Shown in pieces: positions 17,836 to 28,061 of a stretch of DNA of 50,326 bases. This stretch comes from Bacteroidota bacterium (GTDB lineage: Bacteria; Bacteroidota; Bacteroidia; Palsa-965). How positions within the stretch are numbered: position 1 is the first letter of the stretch; each line of letters opens with the position of its first letter. Where the stretch lies: positions 1-50,326 of the forward strand of contig JAAFIA010000030.1 of NCBI GenBank assembly GCA_013298545.1, given 5' to 3'. A model generated the notes under the pieces. It had not been told where the DNA came from. It ran no database searches and saw only the letters and a program-made list of their open reading frames with translations. A program made the position numbers and the translations under genes.

Positions 17836-17878
17836 ATGCAATTGCCCGAACAAAACCACTTAAACGCCTCCGAATTGC

Positions 17879-17886
17879 TACCTTCG
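17879..17886 (+). promoter_or_regulatory. Possible -7 element for hisS (TACCTTCG)
   Basis: One mismatch to TAnnTTTG, ending 11 bp before ATG 17898. It suggests a short leader and favours ATG 17898 over the GTG at 17889. Confidence 0.45.
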
Positions 17887-17897
17887 CGGTGTTTATT

Positions 17898-19289
17898 ATG
17901 GCAAAGCAAAACATCACAATTCCTGCAGGTACGCGCGATTTCTCGCCCGCCGAGATGACACGTCGTTCGTATATCTTTGATACCATTCGCGCTGTTTTTC
18001 GGAAGTATGGCTATGCGCCCATCGAAACACCGGCTATGGAAAATATTGAATCGCTTACCGGAAAGTATGGCGAAGAAGGCGATCAACTTCTGTTTAAAAT
18101 TCTCAATTCGCGCCCACACGAAGCGCGTGAAGAACGCAAAGCAAAAATGCGCGAAGCATTTGAAACTTCGCTCAAACAAAGCTTTAATTCCGATGTGTTG
18201 ACCGAAAAAGCGTTGCGCTACGATCTTACGGTTCCGTTTGCGCGTTACGTGGTGCAGCACCAACACGAAATTACCTTCCCCTTCCGGCGCTTTCAAATTC
18301 AACCTGTTTGGCGTGGAGATCGTCCAGCAAAAGGCCGTTACCGCGAATTTTACCAATGTGATGCCGACGTGATCGGAAGCAATTCGTTACTCAACGAAGT
18401 TGAATTGGTACAAATCATTGACGATGTTTTTACCGCACTCCAAATTTCTACGTTGATTAAAATCAACAACCGGAAAATTCTTTCTGGCATTGCTGAAGTG
18501 ATTGGCGAAAAAGAAAAAATCATCGACATCACCGTTGCCATTGATAAACTCGATAAAATAGGTGTTGATGGTGTGAATCAGGAATTGCAAGAAAAACAAA
18601 TCGCTGCCGAAGCCATTGCCAAATTGCAACCACTGATTTCGTTTACCGGAGATTTTGAAGCCAAAATGCAATTGCTCGAAAATTTATTGAGCAGTTCGGA
18701 AATTGGGAAAAAAGGAATTGAAGAAATCCGATTTGTTTTTGATACCGTTCAGCAACTTGGTTTGCAAACCGCCGCAATCGAATTAGACATTACGCTTGCG
18801 CGTGGTCTGAATTATTACACAGGGGCAATTTTTGAAGTGAAAGCGAATGAAGGAACGCTCACGAGCAGCATTTGCGGTGGCGGTCGTTACGACGATCTGA
18901 CTGGAATTTTCGGTTTACCCGGATTGTCGGGTGTTGGTATTTCGTTTGGTGCCGATCGCATTTACGATGTTTTGAATGAATTGAATGCCTATCCAGAATC
19001 TGTGGGTACAACAACTACTTTACTGTTCACCAATTTTGGTGGGGAAGATACAGCGTATGCGTTGCGTATGTTGCAACAAGTAAGGCGCGCTGGAATTTCT
19101 GCCGAGATTTATCCCGATACAGTAAAAATGGATAAACAGTTTAAATACGCAGATAAAAAAGGCATTGCTTTCATGGCTATTGTTGGCGAAAGTGAACGTC
19201 AAAACCAAACAGTTTCGCTGAAGAATTTGAAAACACGTGAGCAAGAACAACTCACACTCGAAGCGCTGATTCAAAAACTCAGTCAGTAA
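17898..19289 (+). CDS. hisS: Histidyl-tRNA synthetase
   Basis: Charges tRNA-His. 463 residues, class II. Motif 1 region [19 protein letters not shown]; motif 2 [29 protein letters not shown] split around the loop; the histidine-specific [15 protein letters not shown]; motif 3 GGGRYDDL with [11 protein letters not shown]; and a C-terminal anticodon-binding domain from about residue 375. ATG 17898 gives [15 protein letters not shown], the family N-terminus. First gene of a plus-strand run with hutH, an NTR-like gene and ppa. Confidence 0.97.
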   Translation: MAKQNITIPAGTRDFSPAEMTRRSYIFDTIRAVFRKYGYAPIETPAMENIESLTGKYGEEGDQLLFKILNSRPHEAREERKAKMREAFETSLKQSFNSDVLTEKALRYDLTVPFARYVVQHQHEITFPFRRFQIQPVWRGDRPAKGRYREFYQCDADVIGSNSLLNEVELVQIIDDVFTALQISTLIKINNRKILSGIAEVIGEKEKIIDITVAIDKLDKIGVDGVNQELQEKQIAAEAIAKLQPLISFTGDFEAKMQLLENLLSSSEIGKKGIEEIRFVFDTVQQLGLQTAAIELDITLARGLNYYTGAIFEVKANEGTLTSSICGGGRYDDLTGIFGLPGLSGVGISFGADRIYDVLNELNAYPESVGTTTTLLFTNFGGEDTAYALRMLQQVRRAGISAEIYPDTVKMDKQFKYADKKGIAFMAIVGESERQNQTVSLKNLKTREQEQLTLEALIQKLSQ

Positions 19290-19308
19290 TATTTTTACCA
19301 TTCAGTAT

Positions 19309-20802
19309 ATGTACCAGATCCAAACCGATACGCAGATTGCGCTACATACTTTTGAATCGCTGTTGCGCGATGGAACACCCTTAGCACTATCTGATGTTGC
19401 GCGCGAACGTATTGCCAAATGCCGCGCTTTTCTAGATCAGAAAGTAGCTGCAACCGATGTTCCTGTTTATGGTATCAATACGGGATTTGGCTCACTCTAC
19501 AACGTTTCTATTTCTGATCACGATTTGGAGCAGTTGCAGAAAAATATTGTCATGTCACATGCTTGTGGTATGGGCGATGAAGCGCCACAAGAATTGGTGC
19601 GCCTCATGCTTTTGCTGAAAATTCAGGGATTGGCATTTGGTCATTCGGGCGTTCAGGTAGAAACGGTTCAGCGTTTAATCGATTTTTGGAATCATGGTAT
19701 TACGCCTGTTGTTTATACGTTAGGCTCCCTTGGTGCTTCTGGCGATCTTGCTCCGTTAGCACATTTGTCGTTGCCACTTTTAGGTTTGGGTGAAGTGTAT
19801 TTTCAAGGCAAAAAAATAGATGCTGCTGAAGCATTAGCTGCTTGCGACTTACAACCCGTTCGTTTGCAATCGAAAGAAGGATTGGCCTTGCTCAATGGCA
19901 CACAATTTATGAGTGCGTATATGCTTTGGTCTGTTTTGCGAAGTCAGAAAATTGCCGCTGCGGCAGATGTCATCGGAGCACTTTCGCTAGAAGCATTTGA
20001 CGGAAGGCAAGAACCTTTTCATCCCAGTTTGCATACCATACGTCCGCACGAAGGACAAATTCAAGTGGCTTCGCGCATTCGCTCGTTGTTGGTTGGAAGT
20101 GTTTTAATTCAACAAGAGAAAAAACACGTACAAGATCCGTATGCGTTTCGCTGTATGCCCCAAGTTCACGGAGCTTCGCGCGATGCGATTGCGTACGCGG
20201 CAAAAACCATTCAAACAGAAATTGCTTCGGTTACAGACAACCCAACAGCTTTTCCAGATGAAGATTTGTTGCTGTCTGGCGGAAATTTTCACGGGCAGCC
20301 TTTAGCGCTAGCACTCGATTTTTTAGCCATTGCAGTACATGAATTTGGCTCTATTTCGGAGCGACGCACGTACCAATTAATTTCTGGCTTGCGTGGTTTA
20401 CCTGCTTTTCTTGTGGCCAATCCGGGGCTTCATTCGGGCTTCATGATACCACAATACACCGCTGCTTCTATTGTTAGCCGTAGCAAACAGCATTGCACAC
20501 CAGCATCCATAGATTCGATTGTTTCGTCAAATGGTCAGGAAGATCATGTGAGTATGGGCGCCAATGCCGCCGTAAAATGCCGCGAAGTGATTCTCAATAC
20601 AGAACGTGTTTTAGCGATCGAACTCATGAATGCTTCGCAGGCCATGGAGTTTCGCCGACCACTAAAAACGTCGCCAGCACTTGAAAAACTGGTGTCGGAG
20701 TTTCGTAAATCGGTTTCGTTTGTGAGCGAAGATCGCATGCTTTACCGCGATATGGAAAACGCCGTACGGTTTGTACAAACATTTGATTTTGCTGCATTAT
20801 GA
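19309..20802 (+). CDS. hutH: Histidine ammonia-lyase
   Basis: Removes ammonia from histidine to give urocanate. 497 residues. The self-forming MIO cofactor comes from ASG (143-145) within GSLGASGDLAPLAHLSL. The selectivity loop reads IVMSHACGMGD; the Ser-His pair is what histidine-type lyases carry, rather than the residues of Phe or Tyr lyases. Other conserved parts are INTGFG, GNFHGQPLA and QEDHVSMGA. No hutU, hutI or hutG is in the window, so either the rest of the pathway is elsewhere or urocanate is used otherwise. It starts 20 bp after hisS, a pairing of histidine use and histidine breakdown. Confidence 0.93.
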   Translation: MYQIQTDTQIALHTFESLLRDGTPLALSDVARERIAKCRAFLDQKVAATDVPVYGINTGFGSLYNVSISDHDLEQLQKNIVMSHACGMGDEAPQELVRLMLLLKIQGLAFGHSGVQVETVQRLIDFWNHGITPVVYTLGSLGASGDLAPLAHLSLPLLGLGEVYFQGKKIDAAEALAACDLQPVRLQSKEGLALLNGTQFMSAYMLWSVLRSQKIAAAADVIGALSLEAFDGRQEPFHPSLHTIRPHEGQIQVASRIRSLLVGSVLIQQEKKHVQDPYAFRCMPQVHGASRDAIAYAAKTIQTEIASVTDNPTAFPDEDLLLSGGNFHGQPLALALDFLAIAVHEFGSISERRTYQLISGLRGLPAFLVANPGLHSGFMIPQYTAASIVSRSKQHCTPASIDSIVSSNGQEDHVSMGANAAVKCREVILNTERVLAIELMNASQAMEFRRPLKTSPALEKLVSEFRKSVSFVSEDRMLYRDMENAVRFVQTFDFAAL

Positions 20803-21368
20803 AATACATAACCATGCTTTTTCTGCTGTTGCTAACACAGGTGCATCTGCTAGCATGTACATGCGAAGAGCTTGTTGTTTTGTCGAAAGCAGAAGTTGGG
20901 AAATATGCGATGGTTTTTGTTGGAACGGTAACCTCCGTAGAGCAATTTGACAAAGAAGGTGCGGCGCATTTTAAAATCGAATCGCTTTTTAAGGGAAAAT
21001 CGTTTGCCGAAACAGCTGTTTATTTCGACAATAAAACAGATTGCCAAATGAGTTTTGCTGCGGGCGAAACATGGATCATTTATGCCAATTACCGTGGATA
21101 CGGGCAACCCGAAGTGAAGTTTTGTTCGCGTAGTAGAAAGCAGCAAAACAAGTCTCAGGATGTTGATGTTTCGGGAATGAGTTTTTCGGACGAAAAAAAT
21201 TGGCTGTTTGTCAATATCGGTGTTCAGCCATTCAATGAAAAAAAAGTTTCACCACAAGATCAACGCAAATTAGTTTTGCCGAAAGGCATGGAGCGGTTGT
21301 GGTTGTACTTGGGTGGCATTGCCGGAATTTTAGTAATTGGAGTTTTAGTAAAACGATTTTTGCGCTAA
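20799..21368 (+). CDS. Secreted NTR/TIMP-like protein with C-terminal membrane anchor
   Basis: 189 residues overlapping hutH by four bases (ATGA). A signal sequence (MKYITMLFLLLLTQVHLLA) is followed by CTCEEL, then a beta-rich part (VFVGTVTSVEQF, FKIESLFKGK, CQMSFAAGETWIIYA, VKFCSRS), which resembles the netrin/TIMP-like fold with Cys-X-Cys at the mature N-terminus. A hydrophobic helix at about 165-182 ends in KRFLR, anchoring it in the inner membrane. LLAC could instead be read as a lipobox. Function unknown; metalloprotease inhibition is only a structural analogy. Confidence 0.7.
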   Translation: MKYITMLFLLLLTQVHLLACTCEELVVLSKAEVGKYAMVFVGTVTSVEQFDKEGAAHFKIESLFKGKSFAETAVYFDNKTDCQMSFAAGETWIIYANYRGYGQPEVKFCSRSRKQQNKSQDVDVSGMSFSDEKNWLFVNIGVQPFNEKKVSPQDQRKLVLPKGMERLWLYLGGIAGILVIGVLVKRFLR

Positions 21369-21370
21369 TT

Positions 21371-21973
21371 ATGATGTATATACAAAAAGAAAAATCGCAT
21401 CCGTGGCATGGTATTTCGCCGGGCGAAAACGCCCCTGAAATTGTAACCACATTTATCGAGATTGTTCCAAGCGATACGGTGAAGTATGAAATCGATAAGC
21501 AATCGGGGTATTTGAAAGTTGATCGTCCGCAATTGTTCTCCAATGTATTGCCAGCTTTGTATGGATTTATTCCGCAAACCTATTGTGGCGTTGGAGTTGC
21601 CGCGATGGGCGGTTTAACGAAAGGCGACGGCGATCCGTTGGATATTTGTGTATTGAGTGAACACCGGTTAACGCATGGCGATGTTTTACTGCGTGCCATT
21701 CCTATTGGCGGTTTTCGATTGATTGATAAAGAAGAGGCTGATGATAAAATCATCGCTGTTTTGGTCAATGATGCGGCTTATGGTGCTTGGCGCAATTTGT
21801 CGGATTGCCCGCCCGCACTGCTTGCGCGCTTGCGCCATTATTTTCTGACGTATAAAAGCATTCCTGGTGTAAATGCATCGCCTTGTGTTATTGCTGCCGA
21901 ATATGATTCTGAAATGGCCAGAGCAACAATCCGGCAAAGTATGCGTGATTACCAAGATTTGATAAAATCGTAA
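21371..21973 (+). CDS. ppa: Inorganic pyrophosphatase, family I
   Basis: Hydrolyses pyrophosphate to phosphate, pulling biosynthetic reactions forward. 200 residues. Active-site residues are visible: KYEIDKQSG and LKVDRP (Lys, Arg), YGFIPQTYCG (Tyr), the signature GDGDPLDICVLSE (three Asp), and DKEEADDKIIAV (Asp/Asp/Lys). A short insert (GVGVAAMGGLTKG) precedes the signature, as in some family I members. ATG 21371 follows the previous stop by two bases; the longer open frame lies inside that gene. End of the hisS-hutH-NTR-ppa run. Confidence 0.95.
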   Translation: MMYIQKEKSHPWHGISPGENAPEIVTTFIEIVPSDTVKYEIDKQSGYLKVDRPQLFSNVLPALYGFIPQTYCGVGVAAMGGLTKGDGDPLDICVLSEHRLTHGDVLLRAIPIGGFRLIDKEEADDKIIAVLVNDAAYGAWRNLSDCPPALLARLRHYFLTYKSIPGVNASPCVIAAEYDSEMARATIRQSMRDYQDLIKS

Positions 21974-22034
21974 CCGAAGTTAGTGAGCCAATACGCTAGA
22001 TCGTCGCTGCTTTTTAAGCATTGATCGAAAAGAC

Positions 22035-22064
22035 TTGCCATGAGTGAGTTTTTCGCTAATTTTA
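22035..22064 (+). promoter_or_regulatory. Possible promoter (TTG-N19-TAATTTTA)
   Basis: TTG at 22035-22037, a 19-bp spacer and a one-mismatch -7 element at 22057-22064, ten bases before ATG 22074. It argues against the GTG start at 22044. Confidence 0.5.
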
Positions 22065-22073
22065 AGGCGAACG

Positions 22074-25000
22074 ATGTGCCTCAATTCATTTTTTTTTAAT
22101 CGCCTTAGCCGCTTTTTGTTGCTTTGTTGTGTTTTCCTTTGGGCAAATACGGCATCGGCTATTCAATACAATTTCCTGACGTATTCCGTTCGCGAAGGAC
22201 TTCCGCATTCGCGTATTCATACTATTTTTCAAGATAAACTAGGTTATATCTGGCTTGGTACCGATGGGGGAGCAGCACGTTTTGATGGAAATGATTTTGT
22301 TGTTTTTGATGCAAATTCTGGAGTTTCTGAAAAAGCCATAACCGCAATTACAGAAACTGACGAAGGCGTTTTTTTAGCAACTGACCAAGGCGTTACAAAA
22401 TATGCTTATGGTAAGTTTACAACATACCCAATTGGAAACGATGTTCGGACGATTTATCAACTTTTACCGGAAAAGAATGGTGCTATTTTAATTGCAACGG
22501 ACAACGGATTGTTTCGTTTTACAAAATCATCGTTTCAACGAATTACGACTTCGAGTTCACTCGATCACCTCAGTATTCGCTGCATGTATCTCGATAGTGT
22601 GCAAGGTGATCTCTGGGTGGGTTCTGATCGAAATGGCCTTTTTCATTTGCGTACTTCTGTTGCTGGTTACTCCATTTCCAGCTATGCTGGCGAATCACGT
22701 TTATCGAATGTTGGTATTCGTGGAATTGATAAATCGCGAGATGGTATTTTGTGGATTGCGACACTAACCAATGGGTTGTTTGCTTTTGAAAACAATAACC
22801 TACGCGAAGTTGTTTTGCCTGCCGAAATTTTTCCGATAAGTTTTACTTCGCTTAAATGTGATGCTGTTGGAAATGTTTGGATGGGGACTTGGGGTAAAGG
22901 TGTTGTCCGATACAATAAAAACAGTCTTCTTGGATTTGATGAATCGAACGGATTGAAAGATGATGTCATCACCACATTACTAATCGATCGTGAGGAGAAC
23001 ATTTGGTTTGGTGGTTATACATACGGATTGAGTTTTTATCCTGGCGATCAATTTGTTTCAATTACGGTAAAGGACGGTTTGCCCGATAATAATGTTCGAG
23101 ATATTATTCGCGATGTTTATGGTAATTTCTGGATAGCAACCCTTGGTGGTTTAATTGTTTATGATGGGTTAGAGTTACGGCCAATTGCTGATCTGGCCAA
23201 TAAACGTATTGGTGCTATTGAGATTGATGAAGCGGGTGTTGTTTATGCGGGTTTGATGACAGGCGAAATTGCCTGTGTGAAAAATCAAAAACTGGAGCGA
23301 ATCATTTCACCTCCGAGTGGTTTGCCTATTTCCGAAATTATCTCCATGCACTTTGCTCAAGATGGTATTCTGTGGATAGGAACGGCTTCCTCGGGATTAT
23401 TTTGTCTTAAAAACAATGTGTATGAGTTTGTCAACTCAGGAAACATTCTTCAACGCACTCCAATCTGGGATATGTCGGAAGATATGTATGGTAACTTTTG
23501 GTTGGCCACCGGAAAAGGGTTATTTGTATTACAAAATGGCGCAGCAGTTAGACCTAAGTTAGCAAAAGGGAATACATTCGAGAAAATGATTTATGGTATT
23601 TCGACCGATGAAAACTATATTTATTTCAGTACCACGCGCGATGGTATCGGGCGTTACAGCATCAAAGAGCAGCAATATGAATTTTTGAGAAAGAATGAAG
23701 GCCTGTCATCAAATTTCACCAAATCAATATTACGAGTCGATTCTTCTCGCTTCTTCGTAACAACCTTGATGGGCCTTGATATGATTCAGTTTAATCAAGA
23801 GGGGCAGAAGATAACACACTTTGCATCTGGAGAAGAAATCGGAACGACAGAATTTAATCCAGCTTGCATCATTCGTTCGCCTGATGGCAAAATTTGGTTA
23901 GCGAGTTCGGCCGGTGTAATCATTTACGATCCTTCTTTTAATAAAAATAGAAGTATTATTCCCCGCGTATCCATCGAGGAAATTTTGCTCATGAACGAAA
24001 CACCTGATTGGACAAAATATGCCGATAGTCTATCGATCTTTCATGGATTTCCAGATAACCCCGTGTTTCCGCACGATAAAAATAAAATCAGTTTTCGTTT
24101 TACTTCCATGCAGTATGGTCTGGGCAAAAAAACATATTACCGCTATCGCCTAAAAGGTTTCGACAAAGACTGGCTTACACTTACAGATGGAAATATCGTC
24201 AATTATAGTAATCTTGCTCCAAATGATTACAAGTTTCAGGTTCAAGCTGGAACAAGCGACGGATTGTGGGGTGAAATCATTACCTATAATTTTACGGTAT
24301 CTCCACCTTTTTGGGCAACATGGTGGTTTTTCCTCATTGTTTTGATTGTGATTGCTTCCATTGGTGCCGGACTTGCATTTGCCTACCAACGTTACCGATT
24401 GAATTTTATACGCCAACAACGTTCGTTGCACAACAATCAGTTGCAAACGGCAAGGCTTGTACTTATTCTCGGTGGTTTTTTCTATCTATTTGCTGGACTG
24501 TTGTGTAAAATCTTCGCTCCAGAACTTGATTTAAAGATTGTGCAACAAGTCGCGCTTGGCTTGATCATGCTTATTGTTGGTGGTTTGTCTTATTATCACA
24601 TAGCTGTTAAGAAACAAACCGTTTTTATCATGCACCTGTTTTATGGCCTTGTGTTGTTGCATGTGCTCTATTTATGTCATATCAATTCGCTTTCGCCTGT
24701 AACAGTCATTATCCTCATCATCTGTCTTAGTGCTATGACGGTTGCCTTAGAGACCATTCGTATCCTAATCATTTATTCGTCCGTAGTTTTAGCCATTGCG
24801 GTTTATCTGATGATCATGGATACCGGAGTGGGTTATAATAAGTGGTTGTTCTTTACCGCCATTTTCGCAACGATCACAATCTGTTTTATTGGTCTTTTAG
24901 CGAAACTGAATTTATTTAATCGCTTGATTTTTGCCGATACAACCATTCACAATAGCCGCAGCCTAGTCATTGCCGCCGACGATACAGGGAATATTATTTT

Positions 25001-27296
25001 TGTAAGCAGAAGTATCAAAGCTATTTTAGGATATTCGGAAGAAGAGGTGCTTGGCGAAGGTTGGTGGAAAATTCGTTCTGCTAAACAAGAGGACAATGAT
25101 CTTATTCGCGAAAAAATTATAAGTGGAAGAGACGAAAACAAATCGTACGTTGTTCCGATTAGATCTAAGAATGGAATTATCCGTTGGATTCAATGGGTTG
25201 ACTCTTCGATGGAAGGTGGGGTTAAAGTTGGCGTTGGGCTTGATGTAACAGACCGACATGAAATCGAGCAGCGTTATCGGCACATGATTGATTCTGCTAC
25301 GGATATTATTTATACGGCAAATCACCTTGGCGAATTTACGTTTGCTAATGAAGTGGCTACCAATATTACTGGCTACACTCAAACGGAATTGATTGGCATG
25401 AATTTCATGGCCTTGATTCACGACGATTGGAAAAAAGAAACGGCTATCTTTTACAAAAAACAATTTTCTAGACGTGTTTCTAGTACATACTACGAATTTC
25501 CGATCATCAAAAAAGGTGGCGATCTAGTCTGGATCGGTCAAACTGTAAGGATTCAATTTGATGAAACGCGGCAAAATTTCATCAAAGGTTTTCAAGCCAT
25601 TGCGCGTGATATTACGGAGAAAAAACAGTACGAAGATGAACTTGAAAAGCTCTCTCTTGTTGCGAGCGAGACGATGAGTGGTGTGATCATTAGCGACGCG
25701 GAAGATCGTATCGAGTGGGTGAACGATGCCATTACACGCATGTCGGGCTATACCATGTCTGAATTGAGTGGCAAAAGAACTGCTGACTTGATGCGTGGCG
25801 AAGCAACAGATATGGAGGTTGTGCAAAAGGCCCGCGAGAAAGCTACTGATGGCGATTCATTTGAAATCGAATTACTGCTCTATCACAAAGAGGGATTTGA
25901 AGTCTGGTTCTCCATTTCCAATACCGCAATTTTTGATGAGCATGGCGATATTCTTAAACACATTGAAATCTACACAGACATTTCTGAAAAGAAACGGTAT
26001 GAAATCCAATTGAGCAGCTACTCCAGACGTCTCGAAATTTTGAATATGGTGCGTCAGGGTTTGCTTCGTTCACAAAATATTGAAGATGTCGGAAAGTATG
26101 TGTTGGCCATTCTCGCAAACCGAATTCCATATTGTACGCGATTAGCAATGGGTATGCTCGATTTCAACCAAGACAAAATGACTATGTATTATGTCTGGAG
26201 AAACAGCAGCGATGTCTTGGAGCAAAAAGAAACTCCTCTGAGCCAAATACGCAGTATGGGAATGCTTCGCCAGAACAAATATGTTTACTGCGAAAACTTA
26301 TTGACGATCGAAAATCCTTCGGCCTCTGATTTGGATAATATTCAAGAAGGCATTCGCTCCTATTTCATCATGCCACTTTGGGCACAAGGGCAATTGTTAG
26401 GTTCTATCAATGTTGGTGCAGACGAAACGCATTCGTTTACCGATGAAGAAATCGAACTCATTCAGGAAGTAGCAACGGCAATGGCTACGACATTGCTCCA
26501 ATTGCGTTATCGCGAAATCTTGGATCAGAAAAATGTAGATATTGCTGCAAGCATTAACTACGCACGAAGGATTCAAGATTCTATCTTACCGCCAATCGAT
26601 GTGTTGCAAAAACAATTGCGTGAATGTTTTATCATTTACAAATCAAAAGATGTATTGAGTGGCGATTTCTATTGGGCCGAAAAGCACAATGGAAAAGTTT
26701 ATGTTGCGGTTGCCGATAGTACTGGGCATGGTGTTCCGGGAGCCTTGTTGAGTATGATTGGTCACAACACCCTCAACCAAGCAATCATTGAACGTGGATT
26801 AACAACTCCTTCAGTCATTCTCGATTTTATGAATACGTCCATTCAACGGGCACTCAATCAGTACAATGATGCAGGCGAATTGAGCGATGGTATGGATATT
26901 ACGTTATGCGCAATTGATACGGAGGCGCGAAGCATGGAGTTTGCGGGTGCAATCAATCCAATTTATATTATTCGTAATGGTAATATGCTCCAATGGAAAG
27001 GAAACCGTTTCTCGATTGGTAGTTATTCCGATAATAAAATTCGTCCATTCTCAAACGAATCGATTCAACTCTATGCTGGCGATATGTTGTATATGTTTAC
27101 CGATGGGTATCCCGATCAGTTTGGTGGAATTAATGATCGTAAACTATCGCACCGTCGTTTCCGCGAGATGTTGATGGAAGTATATACATATCCTGTTGCC
27201 GATCAAAAAGTGAAACTAGAGATGATGCTGACGGAGTGGATGAAGGATACGCCACAAACGGACGATATTACAATTCTTGGTATCCATATTCAATAA
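22074..27296 (+). CDS. Giant membrane sensor: beta-propeller, 7TM-like, PAS x3, GAF, SpoIIE phosphatase
   Basis: 1740 residues with a signal peptide ending ANTASA. Periplasmic part: many Reg_prop repeats with the signature IW-G or LW-GT (for example GYIWLGTDGGAARFDG), forming two propellers up to about residue 640, then a Y_Y_Y domain (YRYRLKGFDKDWLTL). About six or seven membrane helices lie at 746-950. Cytoplasmic part: PAS at about 958-1060, 1063-1180 and 1189-1300, GAF at about 1314-1480, a linker helix, then a SpoIIE/PP2C domain (1490-1740) with metal-site Asp in GDFYW, VADSTGHGVPGAL and TDDITILGI. There is no histidine-kinase or HTH domain, the usual outputs after this sensor part, so it probably dephosphorylates a STAS-type protein. 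Confidence 0.93.
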   Translation: MCLNSFFFNRLSRFLLLCCVFLWANTASAIQYNFLTYSVREGLPHSRIHTIFQDKLGYIWLGTDGGAARFDGNDFVVFDANSGVSEKAITAITETDEGVFLATDQGVTKYAYGKFTTYPIGNDVRTIYQLLPEKNGAILIATDNGLFRFTKSSFQRITTSSSLDHLSIRCMYLDSVQGDLWVGSDRNGLFHLRTSVAGYSISSYAGESRLSNVGIRGIDKSRDGILWIATLTNGLFAFENNNLREVVLPAEIFPISFTSLKCDAVGNVWMGTWGKGVVRYNKNSLLGFDESNGLKDDVITTLLIDREENIWFGGYTYGLSFYPGDQFVSITVKDGLPDNNVRDIIRDVYGNFWIATLGGLIVYDGLELRPIADLANKRIGAIEIDEAGVVYAGLMTGEIACVKNQKLERIISPPSGLPISEIISMHFAQDGILWIGTASSGLFCLKNNVYEFVNSGNILQRTPIWDMSEDMYGNFWLATGKGLFVLQNGAAVRPKLAKGNTFEKMIYGISTDENYIYFSTTRDGIGRYSIKEQQYEFLRKNEGLSSNFTKSILRVDSSRFFVTTLMGLDMIQFNQEGQKITHFASGEEIGTTEFNPACIIRSPDGKIWLASSAGVIIYDPSFNKNRSIIPRVSIEEILLMNETPDWTKYADSLSIFHGFPDNPVFPHDKNKISFRFTSMQYGLGKKTYYRYRLKGFDKDWLTLTDGNIVNYSNLAPNDYKFQVQAGTSDGLWGEIITYNFTVSPPFWATWWFFLIVLIVIASIGAGLAFAYQRYRLNFIRQQRSLHNNQLQTARLVLILGGFFYLFAGLLCKIFAPELDLKIVQQVALGLIMLIVGGLSYYHIAVKKQTVFIMHLFYGLVLLHVLYLCHINSLSPVTVIILIICLSAMTVALETIRILIIYSSVVLAIAVYLMIMDTGVGYNKWLFFTAIFATITICFIGLLAKLNLFNRLIFADTTIHNSRSLVIAADDTGNIIFVSRSIKAILGYSEEEVLGEGWWKIRSAKQEDNDLIREKIISGRDENKSYVVPIRSKNGIIRWIQWVDSSMEGGVKVGVGLDVTDRHEIEQRYRHMIDSATDIIYTANHLGEFTFANEVATNITGYTQTELIGMNFMALIHDDWKKETAIFYKKQFSRRVSSTYYEFPIIKKGGDLVWIGQTVRIQFDETRQNFIKGFQAIARDITEKKQYEDELEKLSLVASETMSGVIISDAEDRIEWVNDAITRMSGYTMSELSGKRTADLMRGEATDMEVVQKAREKATDGDSFEIELLLYHKEGFEVWFSISNTAIFDEHGDILKHIEIYTDISEKKRYEIQLSSYSRRLEILNMVRQGLLRSQNIEDVGKYVLAILANRIPYCTRLAMGMLDFNQDKMTMYYVWRNSSDVLEQKETPLSQIRSMGMLRQNKYVYCENLLTIENPSASDLDNIQEGIRSYFIMPLWAQGQLLGSINVGADETHSFTDEEIELIQEVATAMATTLLQLRYREILDQKNVDIAASINYARRIQDSILPPIDVLQKQLRECFIIYKSKDVLSGDFYWAEKHNGKVYVAVADSTGHGVPGALLSMIGHNTLNQAIIERGLTTPSVILDFMNTSIQRALNQYNDAGELSDGMDITLCAIDTEARSMEFAGAINPIYIIRNGNMLQWKGNRFSIGSYSDNKIRPFSNESIQLYAGDMLYMFTDGYPDQFGGINDRKLSHRRFREMLMEVYTYPVADQKVKLEMMLTEWMKDTPQTDDITILGIHIQ

Positions 27297-27330
27297 TAAC
27301 CTATCGCAAACATTGTGTAACTTTATTCCG

Positions 27331-28023
27331 ATGAAACGAATAGGGATTTTGCTGGCGCTTTTTTTTGTTCTGACGACATCGTTTAAACCGATTCCCGGTG
27401 GAACGTATCAGTTAGCCGTGTTGAAATATAATGGTGGTGGCGATTGGTACTCCAATCTGGAAACATCGGTGCCTAACCTGATTCAGTTTTGTAATGAAAA
27501 TCTAAAAGCGGGAATCAATACCGAACAGGCCATTGTTGAAGTTGGAAGTCCTGATGTGTTTAACTATCCATTTATACACATGACGGGTCATGGCAATGTT
27601 GTATTCTCGGCACAGGAAACAGAAAATTTGCGCAACTATTTAATTGCTGGAGGTTTTTTGCACATTTCCGATAATTACGGCATGGATAAATTCATTCGGC
27701 CACAGATGAAAAAAGTATTTCCAGAATTAGATTTTGTAGAATTGCCTTTCTCGCATCCGATTTACCATCAGACGTATGAATTTCCGAGTGGACTTCCTAA
27801 AATTCATGAGCATGACGGAAAAGCACCACAAGGTTTTGGTTTATTTTGGGAAGGCCGCCTAGTATGCTTTTATGATTATGAATGCGATTTGGGCGATGGG
27901 TGGGAAAGCCCCGAAGTGCATCGCGATTCGCGCGAAGGGCATTTGCGCGCCTTACGCATGGGCGCAAACATGATCAATTATGTGTTACTTGGCGGAGAAG
28001 CCAAACACAACGACTCCAAATAA
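27331..28023 (+). CDS. DUF4159 family secreted protein
   Basis: 230 residues with a signal peptide (MKRIGILLALFFVLTTSFKP). The DUF4159 pattern is clear: YQLAVLKYNGGGDWYSNLETSVPNLI near the start, then FNYPFIHMTGHGNVVFSAQE, LRNYLIAGGFLHISDNYG and the late block FYDYECDLGDGWE. The fold is like a glutamine-amidotransferase-type domain, but the catalytic role is unknown. ATG 27331 gives the signal peptide; the longer frame from 27277 overlaps the sensor gene. In other Bacteroidota DUF4159 often neighbours MoxR and aerotolerance genes; here it follows the sensor gene. Confidence 0.88.
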   Translation: MKRIGILLALFFVLTTSFKPIPGGTYQLAVLKYNGGGDWYSNLETSVPNLIQFCNENLKAGINTEQAIVEVGSPDVFNYPFIHMTGHGNVVFSAQETENLRNYLIAGGFLHISDNYGMDKFIRPQMKKVFPELDFVELPFSHPIYHQTYEFPSGLPKIHEHDGKAPQGFGLFWEGRLVCFYDYECDLGDGWESPEVHRDSREGHLRALRMGANMINYVLLGGEAKHNDSK

Positions 28024-28061
28024 ATTACAGAGACCAAAAAGGGAAATAATGATGCGATGAA

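Noticed and set aside
19309-20802. hutH as part of a full histidine-degradation operon
   Set aside because: No hutU, hutI or hutG in the window; the neighbours are hisS, an NTR-like gene and ppa.
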